A stretch of DNA of 64,000 nucleotides from Cybelea sp963824595 (lineage in GTDB: Bacteria > Vulcanimicrobiota > Vulcanimicrobiia > Vulcanimicrobiales > Vulcanimicrobiaceae). Shown here piece after piece: positions 16,809 to 25,692 of the stretch. The stretch's first letter is position 1. Every line of letters begins with the position of its first letter. The notes under the pieces were generated by a model that was not told where the DNA came from, ran no database searches, and saw nothing but the letters and a program-made list of their open reading frames with translations. Position numbers and translations under genes: made by a program. The stretch is taken from positions 372,001 to 436,000 of the forward strand of contig CAWGPY010000001.1 of NCBI GenBank assembly GCA_963824595.1. Reading direction: 5' to 3'.

Positions 16809-18702
16809 CCTCGACGAGGTCTTTGGCCGCTCGGGTCCCTTCGCGCGCTCGTTGAGCGGCTACGAGCCGCGCCCCGGACAGATCGCGATGGCGAAGCTCG
16901 TCGAGCGCGGCATCCTCGAGGGAGTGCACACGGTCGTCGAGGCGGGCACCGGCGTGGGCAAGTCGCTGGCCTATTTGGTACCGGCGTTTCGCAGCGGGAA
17001 GAAGGTAGTGCTCTCCACGGGCACGATCGCGCTGCAAGAGCAGCTCGTGCGCAAGGACATCCCGCTGGTGGAGAAGGCGCTGGGCGCGCCGCTGCGCGTG
17101 ACCCTGCTCAAGGGCCGCGCGAACTACCTCTGCCGGCTGAAGCTGGAGCGCATGCGTGCGGACCGTCTGCTCGCGCCGTCGCGCTCGCTGCAGCGCGTGT
17201 GGGAGTGGGCCGACCGAACGCAGACCGGCGACCGCGCCGAACTGGCCTTCGTGCCGCCCGGCGACGAGTGGGAACAGCTCGACGCCGATGCCGACGAGTG
17301 CGTGGGCGAGCTGTGCTCGCACTTCAGCAAATGCTACTTCTTCGGGAAGCGCGACGAGGCGAAGTACGCCGACCTCGTGGTCGTCAATCACGCGCTGTTC
17401 TTTCTCGACCTCGCCGTCGGCGGCGGGTTGCTGCCGGCCTACGACGTGGTGGTGCTGGACGAGGCGCATCAGTGCGAGCGGTGGGCCACCGAGGCGCTGA
17501 CGTCCGCGCTCTCCGGAGCGACGATCGGCCGTATGCTGCGCAAGCTTCGCCGCGTCTACGACCTGCCTGCGGACTTCGAGCACGAGTTCGACGAGGGGGT
17601 GCGCGGGCTCGAGAGCGCCCTGGCCCGAGTGCCGTTCGATCGCTATCCTCTGGCGGCCAACGACGACGCGTGGCCGGCGCTGGAGCCGCTGCGCGCGACG
17701 CTCTATCGTCTCGAGAACTGGTTGTTCGCCAACGCGCTCACCGCCTTGAAGCGCCGTGCGGAGAACGAGGCCGAGGCGGAACGGCGGCGGGACCTGGCGC
17801 TGCGTTCCGTGCTCGCGCACGAATCGGTGATCGATCGAGCGGGCGCCGCCGTGCCGGAGACGATCGCGTGGGTGGAGCGCGGCGAGGGCGACGGACGCTA
17901 CTGCGTGAACTGCGCGCCGCACGACGTCGCCGCTTTCCTGCGCGCCTCGCTGTTCGAGCGCGTGCACAGCGTCGTGCTCACGAGCGCCACGCTCGCGACC
18001 CACGGATCGTTCGCGTTCGTTCGCCGAACGCTGGGCATTGACGACGCGCAGGAGCTGGTCGCGCCGTCGCCCTTCGACTACGCCAATCAGGCGCGGCTCT
18101 TCGTCGCACCGCCCGAGGTGAATCCCAAGTCGTCGGAGTTCGCGCGCCGCGCCGCGCCGCTGGTCGAAGAGTGTCTCGACCGAAGCGGCGGCCGCGCGTT
18201 CGTGCTCTTCACGTCGTACGCGCGGATGCGCGAGGTGCACGACCTCGTGCGCGAGCGCCTCGCGTTCCCGGTGCGCGTGCAGGGCCAGCTGCCGCGCTCG
18301 CACCTGCTCGACTGGTTTCGAACGACGCCGCGCGCCGTGCTCTTCGCCACCGCCACCTTCTGGGAGGGCATCGACGTCGTGGGCGACGCGCTGTCGTGCG
18401 TCATCATCGACCGGCTGCCGTTTCCCTCACCGAGCGATCCGCTGGTCATGGCGCGAGTGCGCGCGCTCGAGGAGCGCGGCCTCGACGGCTTCGAGCACTA
18501 CATGATTCCCGCTGCGACGGTGCGGCTGAAGCAGGGCTTCGGGCGCCTCATCCGCAGCAGCAGCGACCGCGGGCTGGTCGCGTTGCTCGACGGCCGCGCG
18601 GCTTCGACGCGCTACGGCGAAACGATTCTGTCGGCATTGCCTCCCGCCACGCGGATTCTGCACCTGCAAGAGCTGGACGCGTTCTTCACTCTTCCTGAGT
18701 GA
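16798..18702 (+). CDS. dinG: ATP-dependent DNA helicase, DinG/XPD-like (superfamily 2, Fe-S)
   Basis: 634 residues. Walker A is EAGTGVGKSLAYL and the DEAH box is VVLDEAHQCE. Four cysteines between the Walker A and the DEAH box (YLC, ECV, ELC, SKC) fit the iron-sulfur cluster of XPD/DinG helicases. C-terminal helicase motifs include FVLFTSYARMREV, FATATFWEGIDV and RLKQGFGRLIRSSSDRG. It unwinds DNA 5' to 3' in repair or replication restart. Its 3' end overlaps the convergent acs gene by 17 bp. Confidence 0.9.
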   Translation: MPANLDEVFGRSGPFARSLSGYEPRPGQIAMAKLVERGILEGVHTVVEAGTGVGKSLAYLVPAFRSGKKVVLSTGTIALQEQLVRKDIPLVEKALGAPLRVTLLKGRANYLCRLKLERMRADRLLAPSRSLQRVWEWADRTQTGDRAELAFVPPGDEWEQLDADADECVGELCSHFSKCYFFGKRDEAKYADLVVVNHALFFLDLAVGGGLLPAYDVVVLDEAHQCERWATEALTSALSGATIGRMLRKLRRVYDLPADFEHEFDEGVRGLESALARVPFDRYPLAANDDAWPALEPLRATLYRLENWLFANALTALKRRAENEAEAERRRDLALRSVLAHESVIDRAGAAVPETIAWVERGEGDGRYCVNCAPHDVAAFLRASLFERVHSVVLTSATLATHGSFAFVRRTLGIDDAQELVAPSPFDYANQARLFVAPPEVNPKSSEFARRAAPLVEECLDRSGGRAFVLFTSYARMREVHDLVRERLAFPVRVQGQLPRSHLLDWFRTTPRAVLFATATFWEGIDVVGDALSCVIIDRLPFPSPSDPLVMARVRALEERGLDGFEHYMIPAATVRLKQGFGRLIRSSSDRGLVALLDGRAASTRYGETILSALPPATRILHLQELDAFFTLPE

Positions 18703-20641
18703 CTTCCACCCTCGCGCGTTCCCGAAGCTCTTTGACGATCGAGGAGTCCGCGAGCGTCGTCGTGTCGCCGAGCGTTCGCCCTTCGGCGATGTCGCGTAGG
18801 AGCCGGCGCATGATCTTGCCGCTTCGCGTCTTGGGCAGCTCCTGCGTGAACGTGATGTACTTCGGGCGTGTGAACTTCCCGAGCTTCGTCGCCACGTGGT
18901 CGCGCAGCTCGTCGGCGAACTCGGGCGAACCGGCCGCCGCGCCCTTGAGCGAGACGAAAGCGTAGATGGCCTGGCCGGTCGTCTCGTCGAGTTTGCCGCA
19001 CACGGCCGCCTCGGCGACCGCCGGGTGGTCCACCAGGGCGCTCTCGACCTCGGTGGTCGAGATGCGGTGTCCGCTGACGTTCATCACGTCGTCAATGCGT
19101 CCCATGAACCAGTAGTTGCCGTCGCGATCGCGCCGGCCGCCGTCGCCGGCGAAGTACCGGTGCGCGAACCGCGACCAGTAGGTCTGGACGTAGCGCTCGT
19201 CGTCGCCCCAGATCCCGCGCAGCATGCCCGGCCACGGTCGCGTGAGCACGACGTAGCCGCCGCCGCCGAGCGGCACCGGCTCGCCGCGGTCGTTGACCAC
19301 GTCGGCCGCGATGCCCGGCAGCGGCTTCGTGGCGCTGCCCGGGAGCAGCGTCGTGACGCCGGGCAACGGCGCGATCATGATGCCGCCGGTCTCCGTCTGC
19401 CACCACGTATCCACGACCGGCACGCGGTTGCCGCCGATCCACTCGCGGTACCACATCCACGCTTCGGGGTTGATCGGCTCGCCGACGGTCCCCAGCAGGC
19501 GCAGCGACGACAGGTCGTGGCGAGCCGGGAACTCGACGCCCCACTTCATGAAGGTGCGGATCGCCGTCGGCGCCGTGTACATGATGGTCACGCCGTAGCG
19601 CTCGACGATCTCCCAGAAGCGGTCCTTGTCGGGATGGTCGGGCGTGCCTTCGTAGATCACGCTCGTCGCGCCGTTGGCGAGCGGTCCGTAGACGATATAC
19701 GAGTGTCCCGTCACCCAGCCGATGTCGGCCGTGCACCAGTAAACGTCGCTCTCTTCTTTGAGGTCGAAGACGAGCTTGTGCGTCATCGCCGCGTGCGTCA
19801 GATACCCGGCCGTCGTGTGCTTGATGCCCTTGGGCTTGGCCGTGGTGCCGCTCGTGTACAGCAGGAACAGCAGGTCCTCGGCGTCCATCGCCTCGGGGCT
19901 GCACTCCGCGGGCTGGCCCGCGATCACCTCGTCCCACCAGTAGTCGCGTCCTTCGTGCATGAAGACGTCGTCGCCGATGCGCCGCGCCACGACGCAATGC
20001 CGGATCGAAGGCGTTCGCTCCATCGCGATATCGCAGTTGCGCTTGAGCGGCACCTTGGCGCCGCGGCGCCAGCCGTAGTCGGCGGTGATGAGGGCGACGC
20101 ACGAGGCGTCGTTGACGCGGTCGACGATCGAGTCGGGCGAGAAGCCGCCGAAGATGACCGAGTGCGCCGCGCCGATGCGCGCGCAGGCGAGCATCGCGAC
20201 CGGCAGCTCGGGAATCATGGGCATGTAGATGGCGACGCGGTCGCCACGGCCGATACCGAGCGCGCGCAGGCCGTTGGCGAACCGGTTCACGTCCTCGAGC
20301 AGCTCGCGGTAGGTGATCGTTCGGCGGTCGCCCGGCTCCCCTTCGAAGTAGTACGCGATCTTGTCGCCGTTGCCGTCGCGCACGTGGCGGTCCAGGCAGT
20401 TGGCCGACACGTTGAGCTTTCCGTCGCCGAACCATCGCGCGAACGGTTCGTTCCATTCCAGCGTGACGGTGAACGGTTCGATCCACTCGAGCTTGCGCGC
20501 CCACGATGCCCAGAACTCGAGATAGTCTCGCTCGGCTTGCTCGTAGATCTCCGGCGACGCGTTGGCTGCGGCGGCGAACTCGGGCGAGGGCGGAAAGCGC
20601 CGGCTCTCTTCGAGTAGCGCCTCGATTGCGGAGCTGCTCAT
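18686..20641 (-). CDS. acs: Acetyl-CoA synthetase (AMP-forming)
   Basis: 651 residues, the normal length. Activates acetate with ATP and CoA to acetyl-CoA. Adenylation motifs: LLYTSGTTAKPKG (P-loop), VDTWWQTETGG, and the C-terminal KTRSGKIMRRLLR with the lysine that acetylation controls in this family. The N-terminal ACAS domain (ERDYLEFWASWA) is present. Convergent with the helicase gene and divergent from the thioredoxin-like gene, so it is a single-gene unit. Confidence 0.96.
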   Translation of the reverse strand: MSSSAIEALLEESRRFPPSPEFAAAANASPEIYEQAERDYLEFWASWARKLEWIEPFTVTLEWNEPFARWFGDGKLNVSANCLDRHVRDGNGDKIAYYFEGEPGDRRTITYRELLEDVNRFANGLRALGIGRGDRVAIYMPMIPELPVAMLACARIGAAHSVIFGGFSPDSIVDRVNDASCVALITADYGWRRGAKVPLKRNCDIAMERTPSIRHCVVARRIGDDVFMHEGRDYWWDEVIAGQPAECSPEAMDAEDLLFLLYTSGTTAKPKGIKHTTAGYLTHAAMTHKLVFDLKEESDVYWCTADIGWVTGHSYIVYGPLANGATSVIYEGTPDHPDKDRFWEIVERYGVTIMYTAPTAIRTFMKWGVEFPARHDLSSLRLLGTVGEPINPEAWMWYREWIGGNRVPVVDTWWQTETGGIMIAPLPGVTTLLPGSATKPLPGIAADVVNDRGEPVPLGGGGYVVLTRPWPGMLRGIWGDDERYVQTYWSRFAHRYFAGDGGRRDRDGNYWFMGRIDDVMNVSGHRISTTEVESALVDHPAVAEAAVCGKLDETTGQAIYAFVSLKGAAAGSPEFADELRDHVATKLGKFTRPKYITFTQELPKTRSGKIMRRLLRDIAEGRTLGDTTTLADSSIVKELRERARVEVTQEE

Positions 20642-20700
20642 GCAGCGCAGCGTTACCTAGGCGGAAGAGCCATGCCTGCCGAATATCTCTCGCACCTGAG

Positions 20701-21204
20701 ATGCTGGCTGCACTCGTCCTGGCGGCGCTGACCGCCCCGTCAACGGGGCTCGCAACAATCCGTTACGACGCGCCTCCGCCGAACTTCGTCTTTCCAACCG
20801 CCCACGGAACGCGGTCGCTCACCGACTTTCGCGGCAAAGTAGTCGTGATTGACTTTTGGGCGAGCTGGTGTCACGTCTGCACCGCGGAGCTGCGGGAGTT
20901 CGTGCGAGCCCGCGACACCTACGACAACGTCGCCGTCGTCACGATCTCCGCGGAGAGTCCCGACGTAGCCTCCCGCTTCCTCCGCCAATCGAACATCGCG
21001 CTGCCGTTGGTCGAAGACCTCGAGGGGACGGTCTTTCACATCTACTCGGTCTCCGCAATCCCCGTGACGCTCGTCCTGGCCCCAAGCGGCGCCGTGACGT
21101 TCGTGTCGGTCGGCGGGTTGAGCTGGGACGAGCTCTCGCAAGCAATCGAGCGAGCGCAGGCTTCGCCTCCGGCTAGCACTCCCGGCGCCGGAGTGCTACA
21201 GTAG
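20701..21204 (+). CDS. TlpA-like exported thioredoxin-fold protein
   Basis: 167 residues from ATG 20701, which gives a short signal peptide (LAALVLAALTAPSTGLA); an upstream extension of the frame is antisense to acs. A TlpA/AhpC-TSA fold with the redox motif WCHVC after VVVIDFWAS, and cis-Pro region AIPVT. It is a probable extracytoplasmic thiol-disulfide oxidoreductase. Its last codons carry the CIRCE operator of the next gene. Confidence 0.85.
   Translation: MLAALVLAALTAPSTGLATIRYDAPPPNFVFPTAHGTRSLTDFRGKVVVIDFWASWCHVCTAELREFVRARDTYDNVAVVTISAESPDVASRFLRQSNIALPLVEDLEGTVFHIYSVSAIPVTLVLAPSGAVTFVSVGGLSWDELSQAIERAQASPPASTPGAGVLQ
21173..21199 (+). promoter_or_regulatory. CIRCE operator (HrcA-binding inverted repeat)
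   Basis: CTAGCACTC-N9-GAGTGCTAC, against the consensus TTAGCACTC-N9-GAGTGCTAA: 16 of 18 arm positions match and the spacing is exact. It lies 10 nt before the hrcA GTG and inside the last codons of the upstream gene. HrcA is expected to repress its own transcription from here. Confidence 0.93.
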
Positions 21205-21209
21205 GGGGC

Positions 21210-22265
21210 GTGATAGAGAACAGCGGCCTCGGAAAACGGAAGGCCTATATCTTGGCGACGGTCGTCTACGAGTACATCGCGACGGCCGAACCGGTCGGCT
21301 CGCAGTCGCTCACCCAGAAGTACAACCTGGGGATCAGCTCGGCCACCGTTCGGAACGAGATGGCGGAGCTCGAGGCCGGCGGCTACCTAGTGCAGCCGCA
21401 CACCTCGGCGGGACGGATCCCGTCGGACGCCGGCTACCGCACCTACGTCGACCGCTTGATGGAGCCCGAGGAGCTGCTCGACGAAGAGCGCCGGCGCATC
21501 CACGACGAGCTGGGCGACGCGACCCGCGAGCTCGACGAGATCATCGATCACACGACGCGCCTGCTGGGGCGCCTGTCGAATAATTTGGCCTTCGTGACGA
21601 AGCCGCAGCAAGAGGGGCAGCTCTTCAAACACATCCAGCTGATCTGGCTCTCGCCGCACACCGGCGTGGCGATCGTCGTCACGTCGCTGGGCGTCGCGGC
21701 GCAGAGCCTGTTCGAGCTGGGAGCCGAGGTGCAGCCCGACGATCTGACGCGCTTCTCCAACGCGCTCAACGCGCGCCTCGCCGACCGTTCGCTGCGCGAC
21801 GTGACCGAGAGCGAGGTCGCGCTCGCCGCGCAGGAGGCGGGGGTATCCGACGATCTCCGCGGCGCGGTCGTGAAGGCGGCCCACACGGCGCGCTCCGCCG
21901 AACAGCCGGCGATCGCCGCAGCCGGCGCGCAAAACCTGCTCGACCAGCCGGAGTTCCAAGACTTGCGCAAACTGCGCTCGATTCTCCGAATCGTCGAGGA
22001 ACAAAAGACGCTCTACGAAATCGTTTCGGATGGCATGAGCGCCGAAACGCCCAGCGTGAAGATCGGCCACGAACTCGGCAGCGACGAGCTGGCCGATCTC
22101 TCGGTCGTCACCGTGCCGTATCGCTTCGGATCGCAGGCTCTCGGCATGCTCTCGATCCTCGGTCCGCGGCGCATGCCCTACGCGCGTCTGCTCGCTCTCG
22201 CCTCCGGCACCGCCGAAACGCTGAGTCAGCGTCTCTCGGACGTCGAGGACCTACCCCAAGCATAA
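21210..22265 (+). CDS. hrcA: Heat-inducible transcriptional repressor HrcA
   Basis: 351 residues from GTG. N-terminal winged helix with SSATVRNEMAELE and the family hallmark HTSAGRIPSDAGYR; the GAF-like core and C-terminal domain fill the rest. It binds CIRCE and represses chaperone genes until heat stress, with GroEL helping it fold. The operator is immediately upstream. dnaJ follows at once, without grpE or dnaK between them. Confidence 0.96.
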   Translation: MIENSGLGKRKAYILATVVYEYIATAEPVGSQSLTQKYNLGISSATVRNEMAELEAGGYLVQPHTSAGRIPSDAGYRTYVDRLMEPEELLDEERRRIHDELGDATRELDEIIDHTTRLLGRLSNNLAFVTKPQQEGQLFKHIQLIWLSPHTGVAIVVTSLGVAAQSLFELGAEVQPDDLTRFSNALNARLADRSLRDVTESEVALAAQEAGVSDDLRGAVVKAAHTARSAEQPAIAAAGAQNLLDQPEFQDLRKLRSILRIVEEQKTLYEIVSDGMSAETPSVKIGHELGSDELADLSVVTVPYRFGSQALGMLSILGPRRMPYARLLALASGTAETLSQRLSDVEDLPQA

Positions 22266-22266
22266 G

Positions 22267-23388
22267 ATGCCCACGAGGGATTACTACGAAGTCCTCGGCG
22301 TCGATCGGGATGCATCGGGGGATACGATCAAACGAGCCTATCGCGGGCTCGCGCGCGAGCATCACCCGGACGTCGCGCCCGATAAGTCCATGGCCGAGCA
22401 CCGCTTCAAGGAAATCAACGAGGCGTACGAGGTGCTTTCGGATCCCCGCAAGCGCGCGCACTACGACCGGTTCGGCGCCGTCGGCAACGGCTCGGCTGGC
22501 GGCCCGGCGGATTTCGGATTCGGGAGCGGCGCCTTCGGCGACATCTTCGACATGTTCTTCGGCAACGTGCGCGGCGCGGCGCAGCAACGGCGCGCCGGGC
22601 CGGAGCGCGGCTCCGACCTGCGCTACGACGTGGAGATCACGCTCGAAGAAGCGTTCGCCGGCACGACCAAGGAGATCGCGTTCGACCGCCTCGCCAACTG
22701 CGATGCGTGTCACGGCAGCGGCGCGAAACCCGGCACGATGATCGTGGCGTGCGATCGCTGCGGCGGAACGGGCGCGGTGCGAACCGCGCGGCACACGCCG
22801 CTCGGCCAGATCGTCACCCAAACGGCGTGCCCGCACTGCCACGGCGAAGGCCACGTGATCCCGCATCCTTGCGACCGCTGCGGCGGCCGCGGCCGCGGCG
22901 AAACCGAGACGCGGCTGACGGTGACCGTCCCGCCCGGCGTTGACGACGGTTCGCGCATTCGTATCGCCGGCAGCGGTGAGGGTGGAACGCACGGCGGACC
23001 GCCGGGCGATCTCTTCGTCTATTTGCGCGTCGCGCCGCATCCGGTGTTCAAGCGCAACGGCCGCGATACGTTCGTTGACGTGCCGGTGAGCTTTCCGCAG
23101 GCGGCGCTCGGCGCCGCGATCGAGGTGCCGACGCTGGGCGGGCACGTGGAGATGACGCTGCCGCCGGGCACGCAAACGGGCACCACGCTGCGCCTGCGCG
23201 GGCACGGCATGCCGAGCGTGCGCGCGTCGCATCGCGGCGACCATCACGTTACGATCTACGTCGTCGTTCCGACGAAGGTCAACCGGCGGCAGCGCGAGCT
23301 GCTCGAGGAGTACGCGGACGCCGGCGGCGACGCCATCGAGGAGCGCACCTTCTTCGAGCGGGTGAAGGACGCGTTTCGTCCCGAGTGA
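22267..23388 (+). CDS. dnaJ: Chaperone DnaJ
   Basis: 373 residues. J-domain 1-70 with HPD (EHHPDVAP); a Gly/Phe-rich stretch at about 75-105; four zinc-binding CxxCxGxG-type repeats (CDACHGSG, CDRCGGTG, CPHCHGEG, CDRCGGRG); and the C-terminal substrate-binding domain. A complete type I DnaJ. It stimulates DnaK ATPase and presents unfolded clients. One base after hrcA and so presumably under the same CIRCE control. Confidence 0.96.
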   Translation: MPTRDYYEVLGVDRDASGDTIKRAYRGLAREHHPDVAPDKSMAEHRFKEINEAYEVLSDPRKRAHYDRFGAVGNGSAGGPADFGFGSGAFGDIFDMFFGNVRGAAQQRRAGPERGSDLRYDVEITLEEAFAGTTKEIAFDRLANCDACHGSGAKPGTMIVACDRCGGTGAVRTARHTPLGQIVTQTACPHCHGEGHVIPHPCDRCGGRGRGETETRLTVTVPPGVDDGSRIRIAGSGEGGTHGGPPGDLFVYLRVAPHPVFKRNGRDTFVDVPVSFPQAALGAAIEVPTLGGHVEMTLPPGTQTGTTLRLRGHGMPSVRASHRGDHHVTIYVVVPTKVNRRQRELLEEYADAGGDAIEERTFFERVKDAFRPE

Positions 23389-24113
23389 CGGCGCGCCGGT
23401 TCTTCGTCGAAGGCACGCGCGAAGTCGGGAGCACCGTCGAGATCGACGGCGGCGACGCGCGTAAGATCGCACGAGTGTTGCGCTTGCATGCGGGCGACCG
23501 CATCGAAGTCGTCGACTCCGCCGCGACGTCGTTTGCCGCGTCGATCGACGACGTCGGCCCCGTCGTGCGCGTCCACCTCGTCGAGGTCGCCGGCGGCGAT
23601 CGTCCGGAGGCGCTCGCGGTTGACGTCGCGCAAGCCGTGCCGAAGGGGACGCGCATGGATGGCGTGGTGGAGAAGTGCACCGAGCTCGGGGCCGCGGGCT
23701 TTCTTCCGTTCTATTGCGAGCGCAGCGTGGGGCGCGCGGCCGGAGAGGAGAAGCTGGCGCGCTGGCGGCGCCTGGCACGCACCGCGGCGCAGCAGTGCGG
23801 ACGCGACACGGTGCCCGCGGTCGAGTCGCCGCTGGCGTTCGACGCGCTGGTAGCGCGATTCGCGGAGTACGACGCCGTAGTCTTCGCGTGGGAGCTGGCT
23901 CCGCGCGCGTCACTGCACCAGGCGCTGCGTTCGGCGCTTCCGGCGGCGGGCCGCGCGTTGGTGGTCGTCGGACCCGAAGGCGGATTCACGCACGCCGAAG
24001 CCGATGCCGCCCGCGCGGCAGGCGCCGCGGTGATCTCGCTCGGACCGCGCATTCTGCGAACCGACACCGCCGCCATCGCGCTGTTGGCGGTGATCGGCTC
24101 CTTGGCGTCGTAG
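23385..24113 (+). CDS. rsmE: 16S rRNA (uracil1498-N3)-methyltransferase RsmE
   Basis: 242 residues from GTG overlapping the dnaJ stop. An N-terminal PUA-like domain (RVLRLHAGDRIEVVD) and a C-terminal SPOUT knot with VVVGPEGGFTHAE and SLGPRILRTDTAAIA. It methylates N3 of U1498 in 16S rRNA. The dnaJ-rsmE order recurs in many bacteria. Confidence 0.94.
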   Translation: MTARRFFVEGTREVGSTVEIDGGDARKIARVLRLHAGDRIEVVDSAATSFAASIDDVGPVVRVHLVEVAGGDRPEALAVDVAQAVPKGTRMDGVVEKCTELGAAGFLPFYCERSVGRAAGEEKLARWRRLARTAAQQCGRDTVPAVESPLAFDALVARFAEYDAVVFAWELAPRASLHQALRSALPAAGRALVVVGPEGGFTHAEADAARAAGAAVISLGPRILRTDTAAIALLAVIGSLAS

Positions 24114-24128
24114 AAACATCGATCGCGC

Positions 24129-24866
24129 ATGCCGCTTCCCTTTTCGATCGTGATTCCGACCTATAACGAAGCCGCGGGCATCGGGAAACTGATCGCCGCG
24201 CTCGATGCGACGTTCCGCGCCGGCGCGCTCGACGGCGAGATCATCGTCGTTGACGACAACTCCCCCGACGGCACGGGCCAGGTCGTGGACGATCTCTCGC
24301 GCACCTATCCGGTGCGCTGCCTGCATCGCAGCGGCAAGCTCGGGCTCTCGAGCGCCGTTATCGACGGCTGGGCGATCGCGCGCGCCGAATCCGTGGCGCT
24401 CGGCGCCATGGACGCGGACTTCAGCCACGACGTGGCGGCCCTGCCGCACATGGTGGCGGCGCTGGAGTCGGGCAGCTACGGCCTGGCCGTGGGCAGCCGG
24501 TACGTTCCCGGCGGTGGAATCAAGAACTGGCCGGCGCGCCGGGTGATCACGTCGCGCGTCGCGTGCTGGCTCGCGCGGCCGCTCACGCCCGTGAAGGACG
24601 TCACCAGCGGCTACTTCCTGGTGCGGCGCGACGCACTGACCGGCGTGACGCTCGATCCGATCGGCTTCAAGATCGGGCTCGAGGTGATCGCGAAGGCGAA
24701 GTACGGGAAAGCGCTCGAGGTCCCGTACGTGTTCACCGACCGCGTGGCCGGCGAGTCGAAACTCAACCAGCGCGAGATCTTCAACTACATCAAGCAGCTC
24801 GGCAAGCTCTACGCGGCGGCGCTGCGGCCGTCCGCGAAAAGAAACGAGGCTGATGCCGATGCCTGA
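24129..24866 (+). CDS. GT2 glycosyltransferase, polyprenol-phosphate mannosyltransferase-like
   Basis: 245 residues. GT-A fold: IPTYNEAAG, VVDDNSPDGTG, and the DxD-containing ALGAMDADFSHD. The order and the TDRVAGESKLNQREI segment match dolichol/polyprenol-phosphate mannose synthases, which charge a lipid carrier from GDP-mannose. There is no C-terminal membrane domain, so it is the soluble or peripheral form. It overlaps accD by 14 bp. The exact sugar is uncertain. Confidence 0.82.
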   Translation: MPLPFSIVIPTYNEAAGIGKLIAALDATFRAGALDGEIIVVDDNSPDGTGQVVDDLSRTYPVRCLHRSGKLGLSSAVIDGWAIARAESVALGAMDADFSHDVAALPHMVAALESGSYGLAVGSRYVPGGGIKNWPARRVITSRVACWLARPLTPVKDVTSGYFLVRRDALTGVTLDPIGFKIGLEVIAKAKYGKALEVPYVFTDRVAGESKLNQREIFNYIKQLGKLYAAALRPSAKRNEADADA

Positions 24867-25692
24867 CTGGAAGGCGTCGCGGCGCGCCAAGGGGGCGCAG
24901 GACAACGATGCGGCGCAGTGGAGCAAGTGTCTGAAGTGCGGCGAGGTGCTCTACCGCCGCGACCTGGCCGCCAACTCGTACGTGTGCAGCCGCTGCGGCC
25001 ATCATTTCCGCATGGCCGCGTACGATCGCATCGAGTCCATCGCCGACGGGGAGTTCTCGGAGATCGGCGGCGACGTGGCCTCCACCGATCCGTTGGGCTG
25101 GTCAGACAAGAAGTCGTATCCCGCTAAGCTGATGTCCGACCGCGAGAAGAGCGGGCTCTCCGAATCGGTCGTCTGCGGCTTTGCGACCGTCGGCGGCTTC
25201 CCGGTCGCGCTCGCCGTGATGGACTTTCACTTCCGAGGCGGCACGATGGGGCGCGTGACGGGCGAGCGGATCACGCTGCTGCTCGAAGAGGCGCGCCGCC
25301 GCAAGCTGCCGTGCGTGATTTTCACCGCATCGGGCGGGGCGCGCATGGAAGAGGGTATGCTGGCGCTGATGCAGATGGCGAAGACGACGGCGGCGGTCGC
25401 CCGGTTCATGGACGACGGCAATCCGCTGATCGTGGTGTTGACCGACCCCACGACCGGCGGCGTCTCGGCATCGTTCGCGTTCCAAGCCGACCTCATCGTC
25501 GCCGAATCGAAGGCGATGATCGGGTTCGCGGGGCGCCGCGTCATCGAGCAGACGATCCGCCAGCGACTGCCCGACCAGTTCCAGACGGCCGAGTTCCTGC
25601 TGGAGAAGGGCGCCATCGACATGGTGGTCGACCGGCGTAAGCTCAAAGAGACGCTGGTGCACCTGCTCGAATACGTGAAGCATGAGCAATAA
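24853..25692 (+). CDS. accD: Acetyl-CoA carboxylase carboxyltransferase subunit beta
   Basis: 279 residues (start at ATG 24853 or 24859). Four-cysteine zinc ribbon Cys26, Cys29, Cys45 and Cys48, then the crotonase-like carboxyltransferase core with ASGGARMEEG and PTTGGVSASFA. Transfers the carboxyl group from biotin to acetyl-CoA, the first step of fatty acid synthesis, together with AccA. It overlaps accA by 11 bp. Confidence 0.96.
   Translation: MPMPDWKASRRAKGAQDNDAAQWSKCLKCGEVLYRRDLAANSYVCSRCGHHFRMAAYDRIESIADGEFSEIGGDVASTDPLGWSDKKSYPAKLMSDREKSGLSESVVCGFATVGGFPVALAVMDFHFRGGTMGRVTGERITLLLEEARRRKLPCVIFTASGGARMEEGMLALMQMAKTTAAVARFMDDGNPLIVVLTDPTTGGVSASFAFQADLIVAESKAMIGFAGRRVIEQTIRQRLPDQFQTAEFLLEKGAIDMVVDRRKLKETLVHLLEYVKHEQ

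Noticed and set aside
19092..20504. 470-codon minus-strand frame within acs
   Set aside because: Overlaps the intact acetyl-CoA synthetase in another frame and has shadow-like composition.
18896..20617. 573-codon plus-strand frame opposite acs
   Set aside because: Antisense to a strongly conserved gene, His/Arg/Asp-rich, no motif.
22108..23913. 601-codon minus-strand frame opposite hrcA, dnaJ and rsmE
   Set aside because: Three conserved genes are on the other strand; composition is shadow-like.
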